Source: Methylovulum sp. (GTDB lineage: Bacteria; Pseudomonadota; Gammaproteobacteria; Methylococcales; Methylomonadaceae). Taken from it: 64,000 bases of DNA. The notes under the pieces were generated by a model. That model was not told the DNA's origin and did not search any database. It worked only from the letters and a program-made list of their open reading frames with translations. Location of the stretch: the NCBI RefSeq assembly GCF_028687615.1, contig NZ_JAQTZU010000002.1, positions 1 through 64,000 on the forward strand, read 5' to 3'. The translations under genes were made by a program, and so were the position numbers. This document shows, in pieces, positions 19,503-28,181 of this stretch. The stretch's first letter is position 1, and every line of letters starts with the position of its first letter.

Positions 19503-20069
19503 TCAAGCGCGCGATGAATATTTGCCGGTTTCGGTATTGACCTTGATCAGCTCGCCCGTTTCTAAATATTCCGGCACTTGCACTTCTAAACCAGTGCTTA
19601 AACGCGCCGTTTTCGTCCGTGCCGAAGCCGAAGAGCCTTTAATCGGCGGTGGGGTTTCGATAATTTCCAACACCACCGTGGCGGGCAATTCAATGCCGAG
19701 TATCTCATCGTCAATCAACAAGGCGACGATGCCTTCCAAGCTTTCTGACAAATACTCCGCTTGGCCTTCCAAATCGTCGGGACTCAAGCTGTACTGCGTG
19801 TAATCTTCCGCGTCCATGAAAATATAGTTATCGCCATCTTTGTACGAATACTGAACTTTGGCGCGAACCAATTCCGCATCTTTGAACATATCATCGCCTT
19901 TTAGCGACTCATCGAGTTTCAGTCCGGTTTTCATATTGGTGAAACGGACTTTGTACAAGGTCGTCGCACCGCGTGATGACGGGCTTTTCACATCCACGTT
20001 TTTGACGATATGTGGTACGCCATTAATATCGACCACCATGCCCCGTTTTAAATCGCTTGCCTTTGCCAC
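19503..20069 (-). CDS. efpL: Elongation factor P-like protein EfpL (YeiP)
   Basis: A 188-residue three-domain EF-P paralogue that relieves ribosome stalling at difficult motifs such as polyproline. The N-terminal KOW domain has M-A-K-A-S-D-L-K-R-G. The tip loop S-P-S-S-R-G-A-T carries arginine (Arg33) where canonical EF-P has the modified lysine, which identifies the EfpL/YeiP branch and argues against lysylation by EpmA. Two OB domains follow. It is directly upstream of rlmG. The promoter must lie within or beyond the nested inverted-repeat region at 20101-20353. Confidence 0.92.
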   Translation of the reverse strand: MAKASDLKRGMVVDINGVPHIVKNVDVKSPSSRGATTLYKVRFTNMKTGLKLDESLKGDDMFKDAELVRAKVQYSYKDGDNYIFMDAEDYTQYSLSPDDLEGQAEYLSESLEGIVALLIDDEILGIELPATVVLEIIETPPPIKGSSASARTKTARLSTGLEVQVPEYLETGELIKVNTETGKYSSRA

Positions 20070-20100
20070 GTTTTATTCCTCGTTAGTGTTTGATTTGATT

Positions 20101-20353
20101 ATTGTCCACGAAAAACACGAAAGGCACGAAAATACCCACACCGAAAAATACAGACCTTTCCGGTTTTAAAAACCGGAAAGGTCTGTATTGAATTGCTAAG
20201 GAACGGGCATGAAATAATTTCCGCACCAACTCGTCAGACCTGTCAGGTTTTGAAAACCTGACAGGTCTTGATCCGCGAATTTATTCCATGCACATTCCTA
20301 ACTGAACGATAGCTAATTGTTTTTTCGTGCCTTTCGTGTTTTTCGTGGACAAT
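20101..20353. repeat. Nested palindromic element (family 2-like core)
   Basis: The outer arms 20101-20132 and 20322-20353 are a perfect 32-bp inverted repeat that includes GTCCACGAAAAACACGAAAG. Inside it are a second hairpin at 20147-20189 (arms containing CAGACCTTTCCGGTTTT) and a complete family 1 element at 20200-20298. The outer repeat shares its core words with family 2 but lacks the GGCAACTCGC ends. It occupies the whole efpL-rnfB gap. Confidence 0.8.
20200..20298. repeat. MITE-like element, family 1, copy 2 (inverted)
   Basis: A 99-bp copy in the opposite orientation to copies 1 and 3. The flanks read TAA at 20197-20199 and 20299-20301, the reverse complement of the TTA flanking the other copies, as expected for a 3-bp target duplication. 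The inner palindrome on GACCTGTCAGG is intact. Confidence 0.8.
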
Positions 20354-20357
20354 AAAA

Positions 20358-20915
20358 TTACCCGGCTTTCATTTTTAATATCGCCGCTTTTTTTAATCCG
20401 GCACGTTCCGCCTTTTCTGCCGCTTCCAGCTCTTTACGCAAATTTCTGGCTTCATAACGCCGTTTTGCTAACGCCGCGTTTTCACGCTTGCCTAGACTGC
20501 CAATATCAGCCGCCACAGGCTGCATGACGATGCAATCCACCGGGCATGGTGCGATGCACAACTCACAGCCTGTGCATTCGGACGCAATGACCGTGTGCAT
20601 GAACTTAGCCGCCCCCAAAATTGCATCGACCGGACATGCCGCGATGCACTTCACGCAGCCTATGCAATCCTGCTCGATGATAAACGCCACTTGCCTGGGT
20701 TTATGCACGCCAAATTCAGGGTTAAGTGGTTTAGGCGGTCTGCCTAAAAACTCAGCCAAAGCGGCTATGCCTTCATCACCGCCCGGCGGGCATTGGTTTA
20801 TATCGGCTTTATTTGTTGCAATAGCTTCTGCGTAAGGACGGCAGCCGTTATAGCTGCATTGGCCACATTGGGTTTGGGGGAGTAAGGAGTTGAGTTGTTC
20901 GATTAAGTGTTTCAT
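20358..20915 (-). CDS. Soluble RnfB-like polyferredoxin
   Basis: A 185-residue iron-sulfur protein related to RnfB, the electron-transfer subunit of Rnf complexes. Cys17/20/25/42 form the RnfB-type cluster motif (L-P-Q-T-Q-C-G-Q-C). Two classic [4Fe-4S] ferredoxin motifs follow, Cys84/87/90/94 and Cys114/117/120/124, each ending C-P. The N-terminal membrane anchor of true RnfB is missing: the protein starts nine residues before the L-L-P-Q-T-Q motif. A charged coiled tail (about 145-185) ends it. No rnfA, C, D, G or E is nearby. It is probably a soluble electron carrier; the partner is unknown. Confidence 0.85.
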   Translation of the reverse strand: MKHLIEQLNSLLPQTQCGQCSYNGCRPYAEAIATNKADINQCPPGGDEGIAALAEFLGRPPKPLNPEFGVHKPRQVAFIIEQDCIGCVKCIAACPVDAILGAAKFMHTVIASECTGCELCIAPCPVDCIVMQPVAADIGSLGKRENAALAKRRYEARNLRKELEAAEKAERAGLKKAAILKMKAG

Positions 20916-21359
20916 TCAGACAAATCATGCCGGAAATGTTCCGGCGATGGTGAAGCTACCTGTCACATTACGGCTGGACCCGTTGCAAGGCGAATAAGCG
21001 GGGGATTTAAATGCAGATGATTTTATACCATGTAGGCCAGTGCCGCTATTGGCCAAGTTCAGTTTGTCAGTTGTCAAAACGTAGTGCGTATCATCAGGTA
21101 TTTTGAATTAGCGCAAGATGTTAAAAACAAGCAGTAAAAAACTTGAGATCTACTTTGTGTCTGGATTTTAGTAATCAAAAAATCATCTAACTAGGTGTGC
21201 AAAAGTTTTTTAACATTGATTTTCACAGAACTAATGTCCACTATTTTCACCGCAACATTGAGGAAGCATCGTCATTCCGGCAATCCCTGCCGGAATGACG
21301 GCTTCTTCTTAAAAATGTTAAAGATTACGCACATCTACTTATGATGCCATGCAGCCTGG
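20916..21359. other. Intergenic stretch with nested inverted repeats
   Basis: No gene is supported here. A perfect hairpin, CGTCATTCCGGCA/TGCCGGAATGACG at 21270-21300, is a word common in intergenic repeats of many proteobacteria. Around it, TAGGTGTGC...TTTAACATT (about 21195-21220) is imperfectly matched in reverse complement near 21315-21341, so the whole may be a decayed element of about 150 bp. A small CCGGAA/TTCCGG hairpin lies at about 20930-20945, just upstream of the rnfB-like gene. Confidence 0.45.
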
Positions 21360-21575
21360 TTATTTCAATCTAGCCACGGCCACCTTAGCCAATTCACTTA
21401 AACCTTCCCCGCTTTCTTGACTATAAGCAATAATCGCCAGGCGCATCCTCGGCTCCCACACCCGCATGATATGGCTTTTAACGCCTTCTGCGGCGATTTC
21501 CTTGTCAGGTTCGGCATTGAAAAAATCACTGATGTCATTGGTCATTTTGATGAGTCTGTCTGTTTTCATGGTCAT
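21360..21575 (-). CDS. fdsD: Formate dehydrogenase delta subunit
   Basis: A 71-residue small subunit of the soluble NAD-dependent formate dehydrogenase. The N-terminal R-L-I-K-M-T-N-D-I-S-D-F-F and the central segment V-K-S-H-I-M-R-V-W-E-P-R-M-R are diagnostic for FdsD. It is the last gene of the fds operon, 9 bp after fdhD. No cofactor-binding motif is expected; the subunit is needed for a stable or active enzyme. Confidence 0.93.
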   Translation of the reverse strand: MTMKTDRLIKMTNDISDFFNAEPDKEIAAEGVKSHIMRVWEPRMRLAIIAYSQESGEGLSELAKVAVARLK

Positions 21576-21584
21576 TTTTTTAAT

Positions 21585-22415
21585 TTAATTGTTATGTAGT
21601 AAACGTTGCGGATGGGTGTAAACGACATGCTGGGTGTCGCGGGCAAAACCGATCAGTGTCAACCCCGCTTCATTGGCCAAGCGGATCGCCAAACCAGTAG
21701 GTGCGGAAATCGCGGCAAGCAAAGTGATGCCGACAAAAGCGGTTTTTTGCACCATTTCGTAACTGGCACGGCTGGTGACAATGACAAATCCGGTGCTTAA
21801 ATTTTTGTTGGTTTTTAATAATAGGCCGATGAGTTTGTCCAGCGCGTTATGCCGCCCGACATCTTCGCGCAAATCGACGATGCCTTGACCCGGAACCGCC
21901 CAGGCCGCCGCATGGACTGAACCGGTCAGTTTATTCAATTTTTGCCGTTGCTTGACTTCAGCTAATGCGGAGAATAATTCTTCGGATTTGACGGTCAAAT
22001 CGCCGTGTACTGGCGCGGGTTGGCGGATCGCTTGTTTTAACGTGCTTGCGCCACATAAACCGCAACCCGTGCGTCCGGTCAGATTACGGCCTTTATCGGC
22101 AAGGCATTGAAAATGCTGTTCAGGAATTTTTAACTGGACTTCAATACCGTTGGAGCGGTTATAAATCCGTGTTGACAATAATTCTTGCGGATTGGAAATA
22201 ATGCCTTCGGTGATGCTAAAACCCAAGGCGAATTCTTCGAGATTGGTCGGTGTCGCCAGCATGACTACATGCGGCACTCCGTTATAAACCAAAGAGATAG
22301 GCACTTCTTCGGCAATATAGTCCAGCTCTTGTGAACGCTGGTTGTTATGCCAGCGTTCGACGGTGCTTTGTTGGTAACTAGGCCATCCTAAATCTAAGGA
22401 CAGGCCGTTAGCCAT
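21585..22415 (-). CDS. fdhD: Formate dehydrogenase accessory sulfurtransferase FdhD
   Basis: A 276-residue sulfur carrier that passes sulfur from a cysteine desulfurase to the molybdenum cofactor of formate dehydrogenase (called FdsC in fds operons). The essential loop C-G-L-C is present (Cys118, Cys121), with E-E-F-A-L-G-F, R-E-D-V-G-R-H-N-A-L-D-K and the late S-R-A-S-Y-E-M-V-Q-K. The 5' end overlaps fdsA by 8 bp, so translation is coupled, and fdsD follows. Confidence 0.95.
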   Translation of the reverse strand: MANGLSLDLGWPSYQQSTVERWHNNQRSQELDYIAEEVPISLVYNGVPHVVMLATPTNLEEFALGFSITEGIISNPQELLSTRIYNRSNGIEVQLKIPEQHFQCLADKGRNLTGRTGCGLCGASTLKQAIRQPAPVHGDLTVKSEELFSALAEVKQRQKLNKLTGSVHAAAWAVPGQGIVDLREDVGRHNALDKLIGLLLKTNKNLSTGFVIVTSRASYEMVQKTAFVGITLLAAISAPTGLAIRLANEAGLTLIGFARDTQHVVYTHPQRLLHNN

Positions 22416-25257
22416 GGCTCATGCCTTGCGCCAGCAAGTCCAGTTGGGTTTCAGAAAAGTTCTGATAACTTTCCTGCCATTTTGAAGGTTGGCTGACTTT
22501 AGTGACTTGCACGGCGGTGACTTTGTACTCAGGACAGTTGGTCGCCCAATCCGAGTTGTCAGTGGTGATGACGTTCGCGCCGGATTCAGGGAAATGGAAA
22601 GTCGTATAAACCACGCCAGGTTGGACGCGCCCGCTGACTAAAGCGCGTAACACGGTTTCACCGGCGCGGCTTTTGATGCCAACCCAATCATCGTTGTTGA
22701 TGCCACGGTCTTCGGCGTCATGCGGATGGATTTCCAAACGGTCTTCACTATGCCACGCCACGTTTTCGGTACGGCGGGTTTGCACGCCCACATTGTATTG
22801 CGACAGAATACGCCCGGTGGTCAGGATTAACGGGAACATTTGCGTGATACGTTCATGGGTGGCGACGTAATCCGTCAGCATAAACAGCCCCTTGCCATTG
22901 TCACGCATGAATTCATGTTCGTGCATGATCGGTGTGCCTTCCGGTGCCTCATCGTTGCAAGGCCATTGGATGCTGCCGAGTTCGTCAATTTTTTTATAAC
23001 TGACACCGGTAAAAGTGGGTGTCAGGCTGGCGATTTCGTCCATGATTTCCGATGGGTGCTGGTAATCCATCGGATAACCCATTGCGTTTGACAGCAGTTG
23101 TGTGACTTCCCAGTCTTGGTAGCCAGCCAGTGGTCTCATGACCTTACGCACGGGGGAAATACGGCGTTCGGCATTGGTGAAAGTGCCGTCTTTTTCTAGG
23201 AATGATGCGCCTGGCAAGAACACATGGGCGAATTTCGCGGTTTCGTTCAGGAACAGATCCTGCACGATGACACATTCCATCGCCCGAAGGGCCGCATGTA
23301 CATGTTGGATGTCTGGATCAGATTGGGCAATATCCTCGCCTTCAACGTACAAGCCCAAAAAGCTTTTATCCATAGCAGAATCAAACATATTAGGGATGCG
23401 CAGGCCTGGCTCCAAACTCAGTTTTGCATTCCAGGCACTGGTAAACAGTTCGTGGGTTTCGGTGTCGGAAACATGGCGGTAACCAGGGAATTCATGTGGG
23501 AATGAACCCATGTCACAAGAACCTTGCACATTGTTTTGTCCGCGTAAGGGGTTGACGCCCACGCCATCACGGCCCAGATTGCCGGTCGCCATCGCCAGAT
23601 TGGCAATGCCGATGACTGTCGTCGAACCTTGGCTGTGTTCGGTCACGCCCAAACCGTAATAAATCGCGCCATTATTGGCGGATGCGTAAAGCCTTGCTGC
23701 GGCCCTGATTTCAGCAGCAGGCACTCCGGTGATAGATTCAGCCGCTTCCGGCGCGTGTCTAGGGTCGGCAATGAAGGCTTTCCATTTGTTATAAGAAGCC
23801 ACGTCGCAACGCTCGTTAGCAAAAGCATCGTCAGTCAAATTTTCCGTAACGACAACATGGGCCAGTGCGTTGATTAAAGCAACATTGGTGCTGGGACGTA
23901 ATTTTAGGTGATGTTGCGCTTGTACATGGGGTGTTTTGACCAAGTCAATTTCGCGGGGATCAACAACGATCAATTTCGCACCTTGACGCAAACGTTTTTT
24001 CATTTGCGAACCGAATACCGGATGCCCGTCAGTTGGGTTGGCACCGATTACCATAATGACATCGGCTTTCATGACGGAGTCAAAGTTTTGCGTACCGGAT
24101 GATTCGCCAAAAGTTTGCTTTAAGCCATAACCGGTAGGCGAATGGCAGACGCGGGCGCAAGTGTCGACGTTGTTATTGCCGAATCCAGCCCGGATCAGTT
24201 TTTGTACCAGATACGTCTCTTCATTGGTGCAACGTGACGAGGTGATGCCGCCAATTGAATCTTTACCGTATTTGGCCTGGATACGTTTCAGTTCGGAAGC
24301 GGCGTGGTTGATCGCTTCTTCCCAAGTCACTTCTTGCCATGCGTCTTTGATGCTGGCGCGGATCATCGGTTTCGTGATGCGGTCTTTATGGGTGGCATAG
24401 CCAAAAGCAAAACGGCCTTTGACGCAAGAATGACCGTGGTTGGCTTTGCCGTCTTTGTGCGGGACCATACGGATGACTTGTTCGCCTTTCATTTCTGCAC
24501 GGAAAGAACAGCCTACACCGCAATAAGCGCAAGTGGTGACGATTGCATGTTCAGGTTGGCCGTTGTCGATGACCGATTTTTCCATCAAAGTGGCGGTTGG
24601 GCAGGCCTGGACGCAAGCTCCGCAAGAGACACACTCGGACTCCATGAACGGCTGGTTTTGGCTAGGCGATACTTTAGAGTCAAAGCCACGGCCATCAATG
24701 GTCAACGCAAACGTACCTTGGGTTTCTTCACAGGCCCTGACGCAACGTGAGCAGACGATACATTTGCTAGGATCGAACGTGAAATAAGGGTTGCTGGTGT
24801 CTTTGACCGCATTTAAATGGGTTTCCACTGGGTTGTAGCGCACTTCGCGCAAACCGACCGCACCCGCCATGTCTTGCAGTTCGCAGTCGCCGTTCGCGGA
24901 ACAGGTCAAGCAATCTAAAGGGTGGTCAGAAATATACAATTCCATCACGCCACGGCGCACTTCCGCCAAGCGGGGATTTTGGGTGATGACTTTTTGGCCT
25001 TCGGCGACTGGTGTGGTGCAGGAAGCCGGCATCCCTCGCCCGCCTTCGATTTGCACCAGGCACAAACGGCATGAACCAAAGGGTTCTATGCTGTCGGTTG
25101 CACACAGTTTAGGAATGTCTATACCGATACTGGAGGCGGCACGCATGATGGACGTGCCGGCAGGGACGGTGACTTTAAAACCGTCAATTTCCAAGTTTAC
25201 CATTGTGGTGGCGGGGCTGGCGGGGGTACCGAAATCTTTTTCTTTATTGATGGACAT
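22408..25257 (-). CDS. fdsA: NAD-dependent formate dehydrogenase alpha (molybdenum) subunit
   Basis: The catalytic subunit oxidising formate to CO2, the last step of C1 oxidation. The start at 25257 is chosen because GAGGTAA lies eight bases upstream; the frame also allows an ATG 11 codons earlier. The 949 residues carry an N-terminal [2Fe-2S] domain (Cys52/63/66/80), a His/Cys cluster region, two ferredoxin-type [4Fe-4S] motifs (C-I-V-C-S-R-C, C-V-S-C-G-A-C), a further C-A-Y-C-G-V-G-C cluster, then the bis-MGD domain. The metal-ligand region reads V-D-T-C-A-R-V-C-H-S-P, with Cys rather than selenocysteine. It is separated from fdsB by the vapBC pair. Confidence 0.96.
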   Translation of the reverse strand: MSINKEKDFGTPASPATTMVNLEIDGFKVTVPAGTSIMRAASSIGIDIPKLCATDSIEPFGSCRLCLVQIEGGRGMPASCTTPVAEGQKVITQNPRLAEVRRGVMELYISDHPLDCLTCSANGDCELQDMAGAVGLREVRYNPVETHLNAVKDTSNPYFTFDPSKCIVCSRCVRACEETQGTFALTIDGRGFDSKVSPSQNQPFMESECVSCGACVQACPTATLMEKSVIDNGQPEHAIVTTCAYCGVGCSFRAEMKGEQVIRMVPHKDGKANHGHSCVKGRFAFGYATHKDRITKPMIRASIKDAWQEVTWEEAINHAASELKRIQAKYGKDSIGGITSSRCTNEETYLVQKLIRAGFGNNNVDTCARVCHSPTGYGLKQTFGESSGTQNFDSVMKADVIMVIGANPTDGHPVFGSQMKKRLRQGAKLIVVDPREIDLVKTPHVQAQHHLKLRPSTNVALINALAHVVVTENLTDDAFANERCDVASYNKWKAFIADPRHAPEAAESITGVPAAEIRAAARLYASANNGAIYYGLGVTEHSQGSTTVIGIANLAMATGNLGRDGVGVNPLRGQNNVQGSCDMGSFPHEFPGYRHVSDTETHELFTSAWNAKLSLEPGLRIPNMFDSAMDKSFLGLYVEGEDIAQSDPDIQHVHAALRAMECVIVQDLFLNETAKFAHVFLPGASFLEKDGTFTNAERRISPVRKVMRPLAGYQDWEVTQLLSNAMGYPMDYQHPSEIMDEIASLTPTFTGVSYKKIDELGSIQWPCNDEAPEGTPIMHEHEFMRDNGKGLFMLTDYVATHERITQMFPLILTTGRILSQYNVGVQTRRTENVAWHSEDRLEIHPHDAEDRGINNDDWVGIKSRAGETVLRALVSGRVQPGVVYTTFHFPESGANVITTDNSDWATNCPEYKVTAVQVTKVSQPSKWQESYQNFSETQLDLLAQGMSHG

Positions 25258-25314
25258 GGTTGTTACCTCATGTTTATTGTTAAGCGGCATTGGACATTTG
25301 TTTGAACACGATTG

Positions 25315-25698
25315 TCATGCAAATAACCGTATAGTGTCATCACATTGATTTAGAAAGCGAAAATGTTTATCCAGAGAATAAATCTTGCAGTTATTTTGTT
25401 TTGAATTTTGAGCAATCAGTAAATCGGGTATGCCTATGCCATTAAATCCTGCGGTTAAACAAGTTGTTTGCCATTGAATAATCTCCGGCCAATTTATTTG
25501 CAGGGCTAGTAAACTTATTTCTTTTAATAATTCAATGATTTTATACTGCTTTTTTATTATTAAAAAAGGTAATAATTCTGCAAGGATAATATCATTGAGG
25601 ACAATTTGGTTGTTTTCAAGCAAGCCGTCCAATTCGTCAGAGTTTGCGCCATTTTTAAAGTAATCAATCCAGATCGAGGTGTCAATTAAGATGGGCAT
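25315..25698 (-). CDS. vapC: VapC-type PIN-domain toxin
   Basis: A 127-residue predicted ribonuclease toxin. The start at 25698 (M-P-I-L-I-D-T-S) matches the family; an upstream in-frame start would add seven residues. Acidic residues typical of the PIN site are present: Asp6, Glu41, Asp92 (in I-G-I-P-D-L-L-I-A) and Asp110. It overlaps the antitoxin gene by 17 bp, as in most vapBC modules. The region is AT-richer than the flanking fds genes, consistent with acquisition. It sits between fdsB and fdsA in the same orientation, so it is probably carried on the fds transcript. Confidence 0.88.
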   Translation of the reverse strand: MPILIDTSIWIDYFKNGANSDELDGLLENNQIVLNDIILAELLPFLIIKKQYKIIELLKEISLLALQINWPEIIQWQTTCLTAGFNGIGIPDLLIAQNSKQNNCKIYSLDKHFRFLNQCDDTIRLFA

Positions 25699-25888
25699 CG
25701 CGATTTCTAAGTAGATCAATATTTATATCGAGATCAACTTTACCCTTGTATGACCGAAGGTCTGCAACTTTATTTTTTTTAATGTACTCTTGCAAGGCTA
25801 AGATAATAACCTGGTTTTTTATCTTAATGTCGGTCAGTTGCATGGCTTCTGCAACAAGTTCGTCCGGTAAGTCAAGGGTCATTATCAT
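25682..25888 (-). CDS. vapB: VapB-type antitoxin
   Basis: A 68-residue protein directly upstream of and overlapping the PIN-domain gene. The N-terminus M-T-L-D-L-P-D-E-L-V-A-E-A is a ribbon-helix-helix-like DNA-binding start, as in the DUF2191/VapB antitoxins that pair with this kind of VapC. The C-terminal part (D-L-D-I-N-I-D-L-L-R-N) would wrap the toxin. It begins 17 bp after the fdsB stop. A second ATG two codons in is also possible. Confidence 0.85.
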   Translation of the reverse strand: MIMTLDLPDELVAEAMQLTDIKIKNQVIILALQEYIKKNKVADLRSYKGKVDLDINIDLLRNRDAHLN

Positions 25889-25905
25889 GTTGGATTTTAC
25901 CTTTA

Positions 25906-27459
25906 TTAGGCTATGTCTGCTTGATGATCAATCCCAAAATCTTGCGGGAAATGGTTTAACGCACTCAATACCGGATACGGGGTCATGCCACCCAAGGCAC
26001 ACAAAGATCCATTCAACAAGGTGTCGCACAGCGAGCGTAACAATGGCACATTTTTATCCAAATCACGGCCTTCGATGATGTCGTCCATCAACTCCATGCC
26101 GCGTGTCGAACCGATGCGGCACGGCGTACACTTGCCGCAGGATTCCAAGGCGCAAAATTCCATGCTGTAACGTGCCATTGCCGCTAGGTCGGCGGTGTCG
26201 TCAAACACCACCACGCCGCCGTGCCCTAACACAGTCCAGTTGGCGGCGAAAGCTTCGTAATCCAGTGGTGTGTCGAATTGCGATTCTGGCAAGTACGCAC
26301 CTAAAGGCCCGCCCACTTGTACGGCTTTGATGGGACGACCCGTGGCGGAACCGCCACCGAAATCATAAAGCAATTCGCGCAAGGTCAAGCCAAATGCCAA
26401 TTCAACCAAACCACCGTGTTTAATATTGCCTGCCAATTGAATGGGCAACGTGCCGCGTGAGCGTCCCATGCCAAAATCGCGGTAATACTCGCCGCCCTTA
26501 TCGAGAATAATGGGGACTGATGCCAAGGAAATGACATTGTTGACCACAGTGGGTTTCCCAAACAGGCCGCTAATCGCCGGCAGTGGTGGTTTAAACCTTA
26601 CCAAGCCACGTTTGCCTTCCAGACTTTCCATCAATGAAGTTTCTTCGCCGCAAATGTAAGCACCCGCACCTAAACGGACTTCGAGATGGAATGCTTTGCC
26701 GCTACCTAAGATATTGTCACCCAGATAACCGGCGGCAGTGGCTTTGTCAATGGCGGCATTTAAGGCAACGAGCGCATGCGGATATTCTACGCGTAAATAG
26801 ATATAAGCTTGTGTTGCGCCAACTGCCAGCCCGGCAATCGTCATGCCTTCGATTAACACAAACGGGTCGCCTTCCATGACCATACGGTCGGAAAACGTGC
26901 CGGAATCGCCTTCGTCAGCATTGCAGATAATGTATTTTTGCTCAGATGGCGTGTTCAACACCGTGTTCCATTTGATGCCCGTCGGGAACGCCGCGCCACC
27001 ACGTCCACGCAAACCGGAATCAGTGACGTGTTTGACGACATCGGCTGGCGACATTGCCAGGGCGTTGTCCAGGCCACGGTAACCGTCGTTGGCAAGGTAA
27101 TCGTCCAGACTGACGGGATCGGTGATGCCGATACGGGCGAAAGTCAGACGTTGTTGTTTTTTCAGATAATCGAATTCTTCGGTCAGACCCAAAGACAGGG
27201 CGTGGTCGCCGCCATTGGTAAAATCGGCATCGAACAGGCTGGCGACATCGGCGGTCTGGACTGGGCCATAAGCGATACGGCCTTTATCAGTCGCGACTTC
27301 AACCAAGGGTTCAAGCCAGAACATGCCGCGCGAGCCATTACGGATCAATTGAATGTCAATACCGCGTTTTTCCGCTTCAGCTTGAATGGCTTTGGCGACA
27401 CGGTCTGCGCCTAAGGAAACGGCACTGGAGTCGCAAGGGACGTAAATGGTTTTGCTCAT
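25906..27459 (-). CDS. fdsB: NAD-dependent formate dehydrogenase beta (NADH-binding) subunit
   Basis: A 517-residue NuoF-like flavoprotein passing electrons from the alpha subunit to NAD+. It has an N-terminal thioredoxin-like [2Fe-2S]-type domain (degenerate, few Cys), then the NADH/FMN site [30 protein letters not shown], and the [4Fe-4S] motif [10 protein letters not shown] with a later Cys in S-L-C. Length fits FdsB. It overlaps fdsG by 4 bp. Downstream, fdsA would be expected, but the vapBC pair intervenes. Confidence 0.95.
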   Translation of the reverse strand: MSKTIYVPCDSSAVSLGADRVAKAIQAEAEKRGIDIQLIRNGSRGMFWLEPLVEVATDKGRIAYGPVQTADVASLFDADFTNGGDHALSLGLTEEFDYLKKQQRLTFARIGITDPVSLDDYLANDGYRGLDNALAMSPADVVKHVTDSGLRGRGGAAFPTGIKWNTVLNTPSEQKYIICNADEGDSGTFSDRMVMEGDPFVLIEGMTIAGLAVGATQAYIYLRVEYPHALVALNAAIDKATAAGYLGDNILGSGKAFHLEVRLGAGAYICGEETSLMESLEGKRGLVRFKPPLPAISGLFGKPTVVNNVISLASVPIILDKGGEYYRDFGMGRSRGTLPIQLAGNIKHGGLVELAFGLTLRELLYDFGGGSATGRPIKAVQVGGPLGAYLPESQFDTPLDYEAFAANWTVLGHGGVVVFDDTADLAAMARYSMEFCALESCGKCTPCRIGSTRGMELMDDIIEGRDLDKNVPLLRSLCDTLLNGSLCALGGMTPYPVLSALNHFPQDFGIDHQADIA

Positions 27460-27932
27460 GCCGCAGCCTCCGTGTTGGCGATCAATTCATCAAATAATTC
27501 AGGAGAGACGCGTCCATAAATGTCAGCGCCAATTTGCAGGGCAGGGGAGCAGGCGCAATTGCCCAAGCAATAAACGGGTTCCAGCGAAAATGCACCATCG
27601 GCGGTAGTTTCATGGTAATCAATGCCCAGCTTGGCTTTGACATGCCCTTCCAACTGTTTGCTGCCCATAGATTGGCAAGATTCAGCCCGGCATAAGTGTA
27701 TGGTTTGTTTGCCCGGAGGTGTTTCACGGAAATAATGATAAAAACTGATGACGCCATGAACTTCGGCACGGGAGAGGTTGAGTGCTTTGGCGATTACAGG
27801 GACGCTATCAGACGGAATATAGCCCAGCGCGTCTTGCACTCCATGAAGAATCGGTAAGAGTGCGCCGGGTTTATCTTTGAGGGCGGCGGCAATTGCCTGC
27901 ACTGTTGATAGCATAGTGCTTGAGTCTGTCAT
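27456..27932 (-). CDS. fdsG: NAD-dependent formate dehydrogenase gamma subunit
   Basis: A 158-residue NuoE-like subunit with a thioredoxin-fold [2Fe-2S] cluster. The four ligands appear as C-R-A-E-S-C (the C-x4-C pair) and [14 protein letters not shown] is the conserved strand before them. It is the first gene of the fds operon and overlaps fdsB by 4 bp. The promoter should lie in 27933-28181, a 249-bp gap in which no clear motif was identified beyond a CCTGTTTT/AAAACAGG hairpin near purK. Confidence 0.94.
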   Translation of the reverse strand: MTDSSTMLSTVQAIAAALKDKPGALLPILHGVQDALGYIPSDSVPVIAKALNLSRAEVHGVISFYHYFRETPPGKQTIHLCRAESCQSMGSKQLEGHVKAKLGIDYHETTADGAFSLEPVYCLGNCACSPALQIGADIYGRVSPELFDELIANTEAAA

Positions 27933-28181
27933 AATTTTCTCACGATTGTGAATCCTTGCTTAAAAGCAACATCTATCCTTATAGCTGCATGTAATAAATT
28001 TTTAACTCCTAGAATAGCACAAGAGTGTTGTGTGTAAAAATCACATTTGTCTGGCGATTTAGGACATCATGCTTCGCTAACAGTGAATTGTTTCACAACT
28101 GAATTGAATCAAATTCACTTGTAAGGTTTTCTATTTAGGCTGCAAGTTCGCCTGTTTTTTTTAAAACAGGTTTTATTCATG

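Noticed and set aside
28150-28172. Hairpin CCTGTTTT/AAAACAGG after purK as a terminator
   Set aside because: Weak A/T stem and no T-run on the purK strand.
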